From Notospermus geniculatus (Eukaryota > Nemertea > Pilidiophora > Heteronemertea > Lineidae), in the NCBI GenBank assembly GCA_002633025.1, contig NMRB01002003.1:69288-133287 (forward strand): a stretch of DNA of 64,000 bases, read 5' to 3'. The notes under the pieces are model-generated. The model ran no database searches. It worked only from the letters and a program-made list of their open reading frames with translations, and was not told where the DNA came from. Every line of letters starts with the position of its first letter. Position 1 is the first letter of the stretch. A program made the position numbers and the translations under genes. This document shows, piece after piece, positions 38,709-52,400 of the stretch.

Positions 38709-38989
38709 GAATAAACAGACAACGGAGAGTGATTTTTAGGGTTTCTTATCAATTTTCCATCTCACTAAGGGAATTCATTTCCAAATATTTAGCAAACCTG
38801 GGTCATTCAATTTATCCACGATTATCGAAATTGTTACCTCGGCTGCACAATTTCCCGTATCAAAATCGCATCCATTTTCAAGAAAGAAAGAGGAAAAGCA
38901 TAACACAAAAACTTTTGTCCCTTTTCATGCAATGTTCGTCATCAGATTTCTTCCAGCTTCCCCGCAAAAGTGAGCTGAGAATAGCTCCA

Positions 38990-40438
38990 ATATATATACA
39001 TCCTAGGTATACCGATTTGCTTTTGCACGAGGCTGTTTGTAGAGGAAATTTTTGAGGTCTGTTTTGACAATGTTCTGTTCTCATGGACATGGTTCTGCTG
39101 TGCTGTGTGGTGTGGTGTGTCTTCTTTCATGATGATGGTTCAGGCAAGGTTTAGGTGATAAACTGCAGACATACATGACTGTATGTACTTTAATCGCCCC
39201 TATCTATTTTACCTAGTCTCAGTAACTGGGACTCTGTATGCTCCGCTTTTGCTTTTACAAACTGACTTTTACATAACGCGCATACAGAGTCTCAGATCGC
39301 CCAATACATTCCCTGTGGAGCACCTCCGCCCCGAATTCCGGGCGGGCACTGTTAATTCACACTACCAGGAGGAAAATCCACAATATTGTATTCTTGTGTT
39401 GTTGAGCTATCGTCGATACACCATATCCGAGTGAATTTAGTAAAATCCCGTTCTTATTTACTTCCCAAATCGAGTTTAAAATCCGCTTCTCGAATCGAAA
39501 TGTACAGGCCGGTGACACGCCATGATGGGAGTCTCGCGCAATGCAATTGCGCAGTGACGTTAGTCTCGTTCTCATTCAGTGTCAGCGACTACGCCCAGTC
39601 ACGTGACCTCGGGTCTTGTGACAGCTGTGAGTTCGCGACTTGTTTACATGTGTTGGTGACATTTCGACGGAGTTTTGCATCAAAGTTTTTTCCTAAATTG
39701 TGCCAATTTTTCTGTCTTTTGGAATACCACTATGAGAAATGAGGATAAATGAAAGGATTCATGACAGTTAATTATTCGAATTTAGTCAGGTTTGACAATA
39801 ATTGGTGATTTTGTTCAGTACATGAAATACACTATGCACCACAGGCAGCATATGGGTAAACCATAACGTACCAGGCAATAGCCGTCAATGTCATATCGTA
39901 AAAGAAGCTATGCCTGGTCGATATGGTTACCATAACTACTATTTTACCAAATAATTCCAATTGACCATTCTGGCTAAAGTTTAGAATCCCCGATCGGAAC
40001 GGAAGTAAAGTGACGTTACCATCCATGATCATGTGATGGCATGGCAGACAACGGAAATCCTAGTATTGTACAACAATGCGGCTTAGCCAATTCCATCAAT
40101 CTACAAACCTTTTTGGGGGCACTGACTGGGGATTCTAAACTCGTTCCGCTAAACACTGTGCAATTGATAGGCCTTGATTTGACAGGTTTTCGCTGCTGTT
40201 GCTTGGAGTTGCAGAGTGCTATTTAGGCCTACCGGTATATGTAATACACAGTCTACAAACTGAATTTTCCATGTGTTACTGCATTCTGTTGGCTTTGTAA
40301 TTTAGGCCTATGAAGACTAGGCCTACCTATGATCTTGTTGTCTGTTGAAATGTTTTCTGTTTCCACGTCATGTAGGCCAGTCTGTCTTTTCAGGTTTCTG
40401 GAGGCCAAAATGTGATCACTTGAGCTTGAAATAAGAAA
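38990..40438 (+). promoter_or_regulatory. PIX upstream region and 5' UTR exon
   Basis: Intergenic, then a GC-richer patch near 39510-39660 with CACGTGAC (E-box) and TGCGCAGTGACG. An acceptor CTGTCTTTTCAG ends at 40392, so the start codon lies in a second exon. In this leader, ATGTGA at 40410-40415 is a start-stop uORF. No other gene is seen in this stretch. Confidence 0.45.
39226..39295. repeat. 70-bp hairpin
   Basis: GGGACTCTGTATGC and GCATACAGAGTCTC pair across a loop of about 40 nt, upstream of the PIX gene. Confidence 0.55.
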
Positions 40439-43400
40439 ATGGCTGAGGGTGGACAACCAAAGCTTGTGAAAGCTGCTTATAACTTTAAAGCCACAAATAA
40501 TGATGAGGTTAGTATGGTATTTTCTCTCAAATGGGATCATTGTTAAAACTTCATGCTTGCTGACTGTTCAACTTGTCTTAGGTGGGTTGCTGTATCTGTA
40601 CTGACGATGACACCTCAAGCTCTTTTGTCCAGAATTCTGAGTTGGACTTAGCTGTTCCAAGTGGCTCAGCTCAACCTGATTCCACTTGCATCAGCAAACA
40701 TGGCTAAGGAGTGTTATGTTCAATAAATATCTCTGTTCTTTTCCAGTTGAACTTTAACAAGGGTGACATTATCACTGTCACCCAGGTTGTGGAAGGCGGC
40801 TGGTGGGAAGGGACACTGAATGAGAAGACAGGTTGGTTCCCCAGTAATTACGTCAGGGAACATAAACATGGTAAGTAGGACATCTACGCTCAATTTGTTC
40901 GTTCCAGGTTCCAGATACAATTGAGATGACTGATCTGTCTGCTGTAACTGATTTATTTCATTCCATTTCAGACCCTAAGAGTGTGACGAAGAGTCCCTTG
41001 ATGGGCCAGCACAAACCGGCTGACCTACCCATCAACAAGAGGGATAGTATGATTCATTACCACCAAATGGTAAGCAGTCTCTTCATCATTTTCAAAGTCT
41101 CTAAGTTGAAAAACTTTGAATCATTCTTTCTTTAATAAGAAACATTTCCTTTATCTCTGAATGATGTCTCTTCTCTTTCAGGTGCTACAAAATGTGATAG
41201 ACACAGAGAAGTCATATGTGACAGAGCTACAAAATCTTCTCCAGTCATATCTAATTCCACTGTCGACCTCCAACAAACTTACACCACCAGACTTCTGTCA
41301 GTTATGTGGCAATTTGGAAGATGTGTTAGGTTTACATCAGGTCTTACTTGGTTCATTAGAAGACATATTAAAGTAAGTCATTGTTGTATCTCTACCGGAT
41401 TTATCATCAAGATGATTATGATGAGCCATGGACGATCTCTGTGAGGACTTGGTAAAGTTTTGGCCACAAGCAAGCTCCTTCATCTGAATTTGATACCAAC
41501 ATTGATGTATCTGCCAGATTCCATTTTGCTTGCAGATTTCAGCCTCCTGTATCAACTTATCACCTTTCTTCTTGTTTAGGCTTCCACAAAATCAGCAAAG
41601 GATTGGTGGCATGTTCCTGAAGATGGCGCCACAAGTGAAAAATATTTATGAAAAGTATTCCGCAAATCATCCTTGGGCAGTCAGTATACTTCAAAAATAC
41701 AAGTAAGTTTGCTTTCAACCTTTAGGAAATGTATGGGACTGTGTCTGTGTGCTGTTTGTGATGAGGTTGTCATTGTCTTCTCTTGGCATGCACGGTGGCT
41801 GGGTCTTTCATCTGCAATTATAACATGTCCGTGCCACAGCGTGATATGTGTGTTGTTCGAGCGACAGATTCTCATCGTATCACATTCCAATCCTTTCAGG
41901 GATGAGCTGAATAAATTCATGGAAATGAAAGGTTCAAATCAGGGCTTACTTCACCTGACGACGTGTCTGTCACGGCCGTTTGTCCGCATGGATAACTATA
42001 GCAACCTGCTCAAGGAACTAGAGAGGCATATTGAGGTAGGTCATATTCTGCTGCCACACCCACGTGAACCCAACATGAACACAGATAAATGCCCTTCCAG
42101 TTAATGAGACCTGATATGAATTCTCTCCATTCCCAGGATTGCCATGCAGATCGAGGAGATACTCAGCGAGCTTTAGCCGTTTACAAAGATATAGGACTCC
42201 AGTGTACTGAGCTGAGGAGGCAAAAAGAACTGGAATACGAGGTGCTAACGGGGACGATAAAGGGATGGGAGGGGGAGGTAAGTTGAAACCAGCAACTTCG
42301 TTGCTTGGATCCAGCATCATCTGCGGTGTTCTTGGTTAAAATCTCTATTTTTTATGCCGGCATTGCTGCGTATTCTTCAATATCTGATTTGCACCTCTCT
42401 TTCACTCCAGGAAATCTCAAAACTTGGCGACTTAGTGATATTGGGACAAGTCCACTTGTCGCAGGAAAATGTAGAAAAGAAGGACTGTGTGTTGGCGTTG
42501 TTTCCTACTGTTTTAGTCATACTGCATATCAGTCCTCGTATGAGTGGCTACATCTATCAGGTAATCTGTCAAAATTGTCATATTTTTGGGATCTAAACCC
42601 TCAAACTGCCAAGTATTCAGAGCAGTTTCCATGACTTTCAATTGACCTCGGTTCTCTTCATATTTCAGGGCAAATTACCGCTGAGTGGAATGGTAGTCAA
42701 GTCGGTTGAAGATGGTGACACGCATAAAAACGCCTTTGAAATTTCAAGTAAGTGTCCCCGTCCCAGATTCACTCAAGCGACACTAACTCTCCCTCTCTAT
42801 GACTCTGTCTCGTACCTTGTTTTCACAATGTTGCCTCTTTTTTTCTCAGGTTCCATGATCGATCGTAAACTTGTGATATGTCATTCAACGCAAGAACGGA
42901 AATGTTGGATTGACGCATTGAAACATCAGACTAAACAGGCCTCGCTGCCGACCACGCCAAAACCGCAGACATTACAGGTTAGTAGCAAACATTATACTGG
43001 AGTCAACTACAAGTTCTTTCAAAACTATATTGCCATAATTTTAGAGGTCCTGTGAATTAGGAGGTTTTCTCCTGGGCTAAATGATCCTTCTGCCATTTTG
43101 ACACATCGTCTCTGCCTACCGGTATAGTCAACAATTTCATTTCCGTACTTCTGTTTATATCACGTTTCGTCTCATCTGTTACAGCTTTCCAGTACTCACA
43201 ATAACCAGTCCAGTATCACAGTTGTACCTCAAGCCAAAACTGCCCGGGTTCTCCCAGACCCTGTCATCAAGCCCAAAACGTGGACAATGTCATGTTTACG
43301 GCCGAGCACCCCAATACGACCCTCTGCGGCACTGTCGAAAGAAAACCCTAACCAGAGTCCGAAAATCGGGCGGAAACACTCAATGTCTCGGCGGAAAGGA

Positions 43401-46400
43401 GGTGAGAAATTGCAATCTGTTGGTCTTGTTACTCGATGCAGTTCATCATCAAAAGGTTTCAAATAAAGTATGGTTGTATGCCCCCTATAGACCGTTCTCA
43501 AATTGACGTAAACAGCAAAGATCTGCGCATTTCTGCCGAAATCTCAACCACAACCTCCGTCTGAAACTGAATGACGTAATGCAGACAACCCCATGACAGT
43601 GACGTCAAAGACATTGAATCAGACTCGACCATTGCTGAATCATGGATGGCGTTACGTCAGCCAGTTTCAAATCGAGGTTCTGGTTGAGATTTCGACGGAA
43701 GTGCTCAGATCTGCGAATTTGAGATTCGTCTATTCTATCAGAGTTCAGTGATCACACATTTTGTGTAATCTTATGCATTGTTGTCTTGGGGACATCCTCC
43801 ATTCTCAGTCACACACAAACTCTGATGTGATGTCCTAACAGTCATCAAATCTGTGGGTGTGATTCCCCTTTAACATGTTGAGGAGATTTACTTATCCATC
43901 TTGTCATCTTCGTTACTGCTGCAGCGGAACGAACACGTTCGGAGGACGGGTATTCAATGAAGAAAAGTTAGTATTCTTGAGTGTCTTGGGTTGATCTGTG
44001 TTCATGCATGTTCCAGTTTGTCAAGTGATTGTCGGTATTTATGCATTGGACTTGGAGTGCCACGGTGTGGCATGTGCTCTTAGCTCATTCACTGCATTGT
44101 GTTGACAGACAGTATCTTCCTTACTCAAAGCAGACGGTATCCTCTGTTGGAGTTTTTTTTATGTCTGTCGAATTTAGGCTGAAATATTTCTAGAGAACTT
44201 GTCCATTTCTTGCATTTGAATTCAATTTCGTGAAATATTTCTGGAAATGATGCAAACAGTTTGTGTGAATTGTTTTGTTTGTGTTGGATGAGCTTTGCGT
44301 TTGTGTTGCTGTGACTGCATGGGTAGGGATAGTGCATGGTGTCGGGACATGAGACTCCCAAAGAAGGGACTCTTGCTGAGGGTTTCGTGGGATGAAGTCA
44401 AGTGTAGCATGTGAATTTTCAACAAATAGATCCCATTTTTGGACCTACCCCGCAGCTACTTCCGTTGAGTTATAGAGATCAACCCAAGACGCATTTCACC
44501 TGAATGTTGTGTAGGAGTTGTCCTGTCACGGGTTATGGTGACTTTTAGGTTGATGTGAATGCCCTGTGTTTATACATTCTACTGCATTGGTGGAACCGTA
44601 GCAGTATGAACAGCAGGTGTTACAATGTACTGATGTATGTAGGGCAGTGGTGTTGATGCGCTGTGAACTCTACATATTGACATTCACAGTTGGTGGTAAT
44701 GCTCTGAGGCATGTTCAGGGCTTGAGCCGGCCATTACTTTTTTTAGCCAAAGTAAGGAACCTATTGAACCCTGAACAATAGGGCCTATTGTTCAACAGTG
44801 GGTTTTCTTTACTTTGACTAAAAAAAGAAATGGCCAGCTCCAGCCCTGCATGTTGAGTAAGTGATGCCACTGTTGACGTCAACTATAAGGTCACCATATT
44901 TACCATGTATTGGCCCCATCTGCCAACTGGTCTGTGAATCCATAATTATATTTCTGAATGAATACCTTGGTGGCAGATGTCCGGTGCATGGTATCCCTGT
45001 GAACTGCCTTGCAATGATTATTTTATGCTTGACGGTGGTTTTATCGTTGTGTGTATCTTTGTGCTTTCATGGTTCTTTTTCAGGGAAGAACTTGCCTCCT
45101 GGGAAAGGTCTGAGTCAAGTACTTTCCATTTGAAACTCAACCCTGTTTTTTGCTTGTTTTTTGTTAACTCCCTTGCAGATCATTTGGGGTGCTATCCAGG
45201 GTGCAGAAAATTACATGAAAACTTCCCAAGGTCTAAAATCAGCACTCCAAGTGAAGTTTCATTCCGACTGATCTGTGGTTTATGTGCCATGTGTCAAGCA
45301 ATTCACAACTGGGCCTGACCTGTGCTGCCATCTAATGGGAAAAGGTGGAATATCCACTTGTGATCAGGAGGGTAAAGGCCGATTGATATAATAGCTCTAT
45401 TGTACACTACGAAGCACATTAAAGTACAGGGTGGAGCTGTCATTTTAGTCACCCACACTCCAACTGATCCTGCCTTTTACCATTGACCTGTACTTGTCAG
45501 GATTTGCTTGCTGTTGCATGTTGGTATTTTTTGTCATGCATTGTCCTTATTTGATTTTGAAGCTTTATTTTGATAAAGATGTATTGTATTTGTCTGTTGG
45601 CTTCTTGTTGTCTTTTAGATGAGTTTTTCTTCGTGCAAATACAATGGAAGTGAAGTTGAGTCATAATTGATTACAAAGCCTCTAATCTAATTGTTAGTCA
45701 GAGAACCTCTTTCAACTCACAGGGAACCTATTGGCCGAATACGGCAGACTGGGTCTTTACTCAGTAATATTTGGAACACAGGTCCCATGTCAGTTTCTCA
45801 TTGAAAGGATTAGCATTGTTCAAGACCATCAGTCCAGTGCTGCCACTGGTTGGTAATTAAATCCTTTGCTAATTGTGGTTACATAAGCATGTGCATGGGT
45901 AGAGTGTAGGGTTCTTTCACTGAACACAAGACACTTGGATTTGAAGCACTAAGTTTTCTATTTTTCCACATTATTTTTGTTTTTTTTTCCTATTTTCTCT
46001 GAAGAAAAAGTCACAATTTTACAGAAGCAGTCTCTGATCAGATTTCAAGTGTTATTTGAGCAGCTTCAGGCCTCCCATCAGCCATGCCAGCTGACTGAAG
46101 TACAGTAGGCCTAGAGATCACACAGGAAGGCTTGAAGGAAGTCTTTGTTTGAATTTCTGAGGGTGGTATGACAAAAGGGTTGTGCCCTTGTGTATTAGAA
46201 GTGATTTGGTCATGTGCATGACAGGGCTGGGAAAGGTCACTGTGCTGTACAAAAGCCACACCACCCAATTTGTTGTGGAGTAGCACATTTCAACTTTTGA
46301 GTAGTTTCATGATTTGGGAATCACCCTGCTTGTGATTCTTCATCTTTTGGCCATTTCTTCTCTGAGTTTGTCATCCGTTTCTAGACTTGTCATCTTCTCT

Positions 46401-49400
46401 CTTTCAGTCGATGACGTGAAGACACTGGAGGACGATGCAGCCATCTTGCGAGTCATTGAGTCATACTGCACGAGCGCCAGAACACGGCACACAGTCAACT
46501 CATGTAAGTACACCACCTATCGGTGATTGTGCGTCCAACTTGGTAACATTGGCTTGAAGTCACTTTCAAATTCAAAAGCAACATTCTATGGAAATTACGC
46601 CTAAGTTTTTAGAGTCCTGGGATTTGAAATGTGAGAGGTAGAATTGACCTGTGTTCCCATGACTTCAAACCGATATGCCAAATGTTGGCAAATTTCCGCA
46701 TGAATGTTGGCAGAAAAGTTTATCCAGGCATGCAGACATTGAGCATGAACGGTTAGCCACCCCCCCTNCCCCCCCCCCCCCCTGTGTTATAGTTGGAACG
46801 GCTGCATGGCACAGAATTCCCATGAACATCACCCCTCGTTCCTCATGTAATATGTCCTTGTCCATTGTGCAAGTTATAATTGCAAGGATACTGCTAACAC
46901 TTCATGTTCATCTCTGCTAGGCCCTCAGCTGCCCTGACGCTTTCCTGAGAACAAACAGTTCATTTTAACTTCTCCTGGATAAATTTTTCAATCACGCATT
47001 CTCACCTTTTGTCTTCTCTTATTTGATATCATATCAGTGTTGTGTTCGGTGTATTTAGGTGAACAGTACCTCTGCCCTCTTGGTGTACCGATATTCATTT
47101 CAGCTTGCTTCACTTAGTGTCTGTTTTATTTTGGCCCACATTTTGCACCCCATGCTGCCTAGTCCATGTAGCGCTGCTGAAGATAGCGGTGTTGGTACCT
47201 GATAGTTGAATCACGTTCTTGCCCTATAAAGTTGGTGTGTGTGCGTGTGTGGTTGTGTGAGCACTGTTTGGGTCGAACAAAGTACCTCGGTAAGGCGTTG
47301 GTATCAGGCATGTTTAGGAGGTTTGGCCAGACGGGATGCATGTATTGTACTCAATGCAGAGATGTAGGGTAGCCAGCGTAGCGAACTCTGCTGATTTCGT
47401 ACATCTAGGCCCGTATGCACCAAAGTGGTTTAAAATTTGGCTTAAACCTTGATTTACTAATCATGGATTAAGCGTGGATTAAATCATCCGAACTTGAACC
47501 TGCACCAACCTAGTTAAACCACAGATTAAGTTATCCATGGTTCATCCATGGTTGAACCAATTTCATAACATAAATGGTTATTACCAATGGATTAGGTCAC
47601 ACTCTGTGGACACGATCTCATTGTAATATGCTCTGGCAAAAATGACTTAATCCAAGTTTTAACCTACCCCTCTGCCGAGCTGTAGTTTGGTGAACACCCT
47701 GCAAGATCACAATCTGTCATCTGGAAATGACCTGTGGCGTAAAATCATAGCGTGAGTAAAAGCCTGCTAATTGGTGAAACAGCAGCATTTCTGTTGGAGT
47801 TGGGTGTAATCTCTTTTCTATCCAATCCAAAATTACCAACACATTCTCCTTGGTGAAGCGGTATCTTTTGTGGAAAATCACCATCTCAAAACTCCTCCAT
47901 CGGATTGCTCCTATCTCGAATCAGCCGTTCTGGCCGTTGAAAATTGTCAACTTGTTCAAAAGCGTTGATCCTGTCCATCTTGTAACTTCAGTCACGTCTT
48001 CAAAAATGACTTAATCCAAGTTTAAACCTACCCCTTGGCAGGTTTAGAATAATCTGTGGTTTAAACACCGGATAAAAGTTCATCCTTGTTGGTGCAGGCG
48101 GATTAAATTTTTGAACCATACTTAAACCTAGTTTAAGCCTAATCTAAGGTTTATCCACGTTGGTGCATACGGGCCCTAGTGTCTTGTACATGCAAAGTTT
48201 GTGGTTTGGGTGCTGTGGCATTTGGTCCTACAGAGCCCAGGGGATGCAGAGCCACTTTAGTACAGAATTAGTTGAGGTACAGGGAGCCAGCCTGGGCGTG
48301 GTTGAAATCAGAATCCGAGGAAGACATTATGAAGATGAAGATACACAGGATGCAGCTTTTTCCCGTTCCTGTCCCTGCTACGCCCCCGGTGATGTTACAG
48401 ACAACCCGATGTTGGTGATGTCCGGTGATGGTGATGATGTGCAGTGGTGTTGTTCCTCTCTTGTAACTTTGACATGGTGTTGTTGGCATGTTGTTAAGAG
48501 GCTCCTTAAATCAACAATCGAATGGCGAGAAAAAGTTGTGATTTTGCCAATTGTTATACCAATGAGTTGTCAATTGTTATACCAATGAGGAACCAAAAAC
48601 TAACTAGTCCACCATTTGGCACTGCGAGCATAAGGCCCAGTTTATGCCCTGTTGCACAGGTTAACGGCATGACTTGACGTCATTGCTTTGTTTTGCCATG
48701 TTCTCAGCATCTTGTGGGTCTTACGCCCGCAGAATGCCCTGGCCGGATAAAAAAGAAGCAGGTTCCTCCTGAACAAAATCGATACTTTGAACATTGTCTT
48801 TGGTTATGAAAATCGAGACAGTTGTGACCGTTACACATCTGTTAGCCTCAGTAGTAACTCGATAAAGGCAGCCTTTTGTGTCCGCACATTGCACTTTTCA
48901 CATTTATTTTGCAATTTTCATTGATTGTTTTAGTGTTTTAGATTGTAAATATGTTGTCACTGCTTTTGATCTCCACCCAAACATAATGCAACCATCTAAT
49001 CGACCAGCATGAATGAATTCTAGACATTGAAATGATACTTGAACATCAAACTTGAAGCCCTATAGATCAGACTTTTGGCAAGGTGAAATACTGGGCAATG
49101 CAGGAGAAAACTGGATTTCCGGTGAAAATCTGTGGTAGTTGTAGCTTTACCTCTTGTCTTGTCTCACCAAACCCAAAACCTGCTTTAGAATTTGGTTCAT
49201 GGTGAGGGTGGTTCAAATTTAGATTCTGTAAGCTTGACATTCTCCAACATTAAATAGGTATTTATAAGTGGTTGTGGTGTTCTTTCAAACTTTTACTGGT
49301 AGTCTAAATTTTGGGCTTTTAGTGTCTTTTAGTTGTCGGTACAGGTTTCAGTGTTGTAATTAGTTAAGTGTCCCTCGTTATGTTGACTTTTACCGGCTAA

Positions 49401-52400
49401 CTTGCATGGCCTCAAGTAACCTTACTTAATCTTCAAATGGTTCAGTTTTCTGAATCATAACATTGGACTGAAAAGAAGAATTGAGGAAAATCACACCATG
49501 AGATTTAAGTAAGAAGCAGTTATGGATACGTTAAAGTACGCTTTAAGGTTAAAGAACTGGGCTGGGTTGCACAAAACTCATGTTAGCACTAACATGATGT
49601 TAGCACTAACATCATGTTAAATGACGTAAAATGACAATGGATTTTGACGTCATCTAACATAAAAGTTAGCGCTAACATGGTGTTAGCGCTAACATGAGTT
49701 TTGTGCAACCGGCCCCTGTTCTCATTTGGATTTAGTTGAACCATTTAGATTCTGTAGCCAGTTATTGCTTCATGCAAGGAAACTACTAAAGTTGATGAGT
49801 ATACTGACAAACACAGTAGATATATTATTGTTTGTAACTTTAGGTCACAAGATCACATCTCAACTGAAAGGACCAACCGGCCACAGGGCACGCAGAAAAC
49901 CGCCCACGCTAAATCTCCGTTGCTTGGTTCTTCAGTGATTCTCATGTTACTTGTGTGATTACCAGACAAAATTTTTCCGTTTCCCACCTAGATACCGGTA
50001 GGTTGTCTAGGTGTGCAAAACTTGATCACTCGAGACACCACACGACATATTTTGTCAAAAAATCAAAACTATGCAAAAATTTTGAGTCATCGCACATGTA
50101 ACATGAGAATATTGTAGATGTCTTCTTTTCACTAACATCTCACCCGTAACCATAGTAACGTGCGTCTCTCACCTAACACTCTGCTTCTATTTATTGCGGC
50201 CTGTGCAGTGGACCTCGCAAAGTTACGGCGAGATGAGGAGGAGAAATGCAGCCCGCAGCATCACCACCATCCGGACTGCCAACACAACAAACAACTCATA
50301 TCATCACCGGAGTGTGACGATTATGCTCGACTCCAGCGCGGTGTCATGCGTGGATTTTGCTGTGCTAGTTTCCCCATCACAAAAAGTATCGCTCGGACAC
50401 TGAAACGGTTGTGATGGATTGACTATGTCAGTTTTAAATTCCACTGTGTAATATAGCGACACCTATTGCGGGTTTACACTTCGATTGAGGACGTCACTTC
50501 GCTGTCAGTGCCAGTTGTTGAGCGACGCATATGGCGGCGCCCAACAATGGCCAACTAAACTCCAAAATGACGTTGCACTCCAGAATGAGACGACTCATGA
50601 ATAAGGTGTAAACCCGCCTTTTCCGTGCAGAGTGCCTGCAACAAACTAAGTTTGAGTTATCTTTGGCTCCAAGTTGCTTGTATTTCCTGCCAGCCTTGCA
50701 GCTGTCTGACTCTGATTCCAACAGCACCCTTCCATATCAACTCACAAGAATGAAATATGACATTCTGAAGCTGGCTGGTTGTGTGTTCTACGAGGGTGTA
50801 AAATTCTTGGGGGTAACTTGTTATGTACACGAGTTAATGGGAGAATTTACAGCCGTCAGAAGCCACCACCAGTTAGCGGTAATAGAATGTCACACATGAC
50901 GACACAGACGAAAGCCACGGCCTCATGTCATTGTGGATGATGTCATGGCGTGCACTTTCGGTGACTTTAAATTTTGTGATATTCTAGGACTGCTAACTGG
51001 TGGCGGCCTCTAGTGGCAGTAAAGATTCCCATTGTAGGCCATGCGCCAGTGCTGGCCTTGCAAAGGGTGAAAGCGTTCTCCAAAAAAGGTTGATTTATTC
51101 TTGGCCTAAGTAGGTAGAGACCTGTATCTGACATCATGACATTATGACAATTTTTCTTTCAAACTTTTGTAGGAATATTGTATCCGTGATTTGATTTTAT
51201 AAGATTAGCAGTTGGAGTGGAAATTAACGGGGTAGTGGGTCAGAGAAGTCACCCCTAATGGCTGTACATTCCTGCTGTACATTAAATTTGCCCAATGATA
51301 CCTATAGAGGTTCTTCGCTGATGTCACAACGGTCACGTCACTTCAAAGAATCGGCCATGTTGGCCGTCAAACGACCGTTGATGACGTCAAAACTGTCACG
51401 TCATGACATTTTGACGTCACGATCTGTATGTTGACGCTGTGTTTTTGCCGTGATGTTGCTTGACATTTTGACGGCCAATATGGTGGCATCGTGTCGTCAT
51501 GGAAATATGACGTCACGTGAAGAATCTCTATACAGCTAATAATGCCACGTTTGGTGCTCAGTTCTTGATTCAATTTCTTGTTTTGAGTGACTGTATCCTG
51601 TCTTCCTGAACGAGGATGACAAATCATCCATGGAGAGGAACGCTAAGGGCAATAGGTCGTCAGCAGATGGCGTCATCTCTATTATCCCTTTTTACTTCAT
51701 TTTGTAAATAGGTGTGCAGATTTCCTTTCATATGAAGCTGCCATGTTGTAAATAATTCCACAATGTTTGGCTTCGATCCTTCCTCCAGAAGAAGCCGTCA
51801 TCTCTGCCTTCAAATGATGTAAGATGGTATCTCCACCCATCCTGAAGAAATCACTTCCTCTTACCATTGCTCCCAAGCTTCCACGCATGAGGGGGATGCT
51901 AGGATGACCTGATTTCTTCAGGATGTAGCTCCAATGAAGATCAGGGGGAGTGTGGGCAAATGCTATATCAGCATTACTCTACACTACTCTCTACTTTGTG
52001 GTACAACAAAGAGATGGTCTTTCAGTTGGTCGTGCTCCCAATGTTCATCAGGGTTGATACTGCCGGATACCATTTGGGGACAGATTTCTCTTCCCAAAAC
52101 ATCTCCTTGGTTATTCTTTGATAGAATCTCATCAGAATAAGAGTAGAAAATGTTAGTTTCACCTCACTAGAATATGCAGGGTCTTACATGTAGAATGGTA
52201 CGGTATTCAATTTGCATAATCGTGATGACTCTTTCAAATGATGTACTTCAGTGTTTCAAAGAGAAATTTCTCAGTGAGGCGTCTTTTTGCTTTAAAGGCC
52301 CTTTTTAGTGCAATATTTCATATTTGTGTCGACAAGCCACAATAGTACGTGTAAGGCTGCGGTCGCATGGAGCTACGTGATGTACGGACACTTGGGTTAA

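Larger units (their letters stand above)
31976..38985. repeat. Tandem segmental duplication, unit 2
   Basis: Second unit of the same duplication, about 7.0 kb against 8.3 kb for unit 1. The length difference is explained mainly by transposon insertions in unit 1. It carries the intact MAO gene. Confidence 0.85.

Noticed and set aside
43925-45252. Claiming all three PIX cassettes as certain exons
   Set aside because: Donors at 45107 and 45252 are weak and only the 42-nt exon has good splice sites, so they are listed with low confidence.
48160-48588. 142-codon open frame in a PIX intron
   Set aside because: Starts inside the TIR element at 47406-48178, has no splice context and matches no PIX segment.
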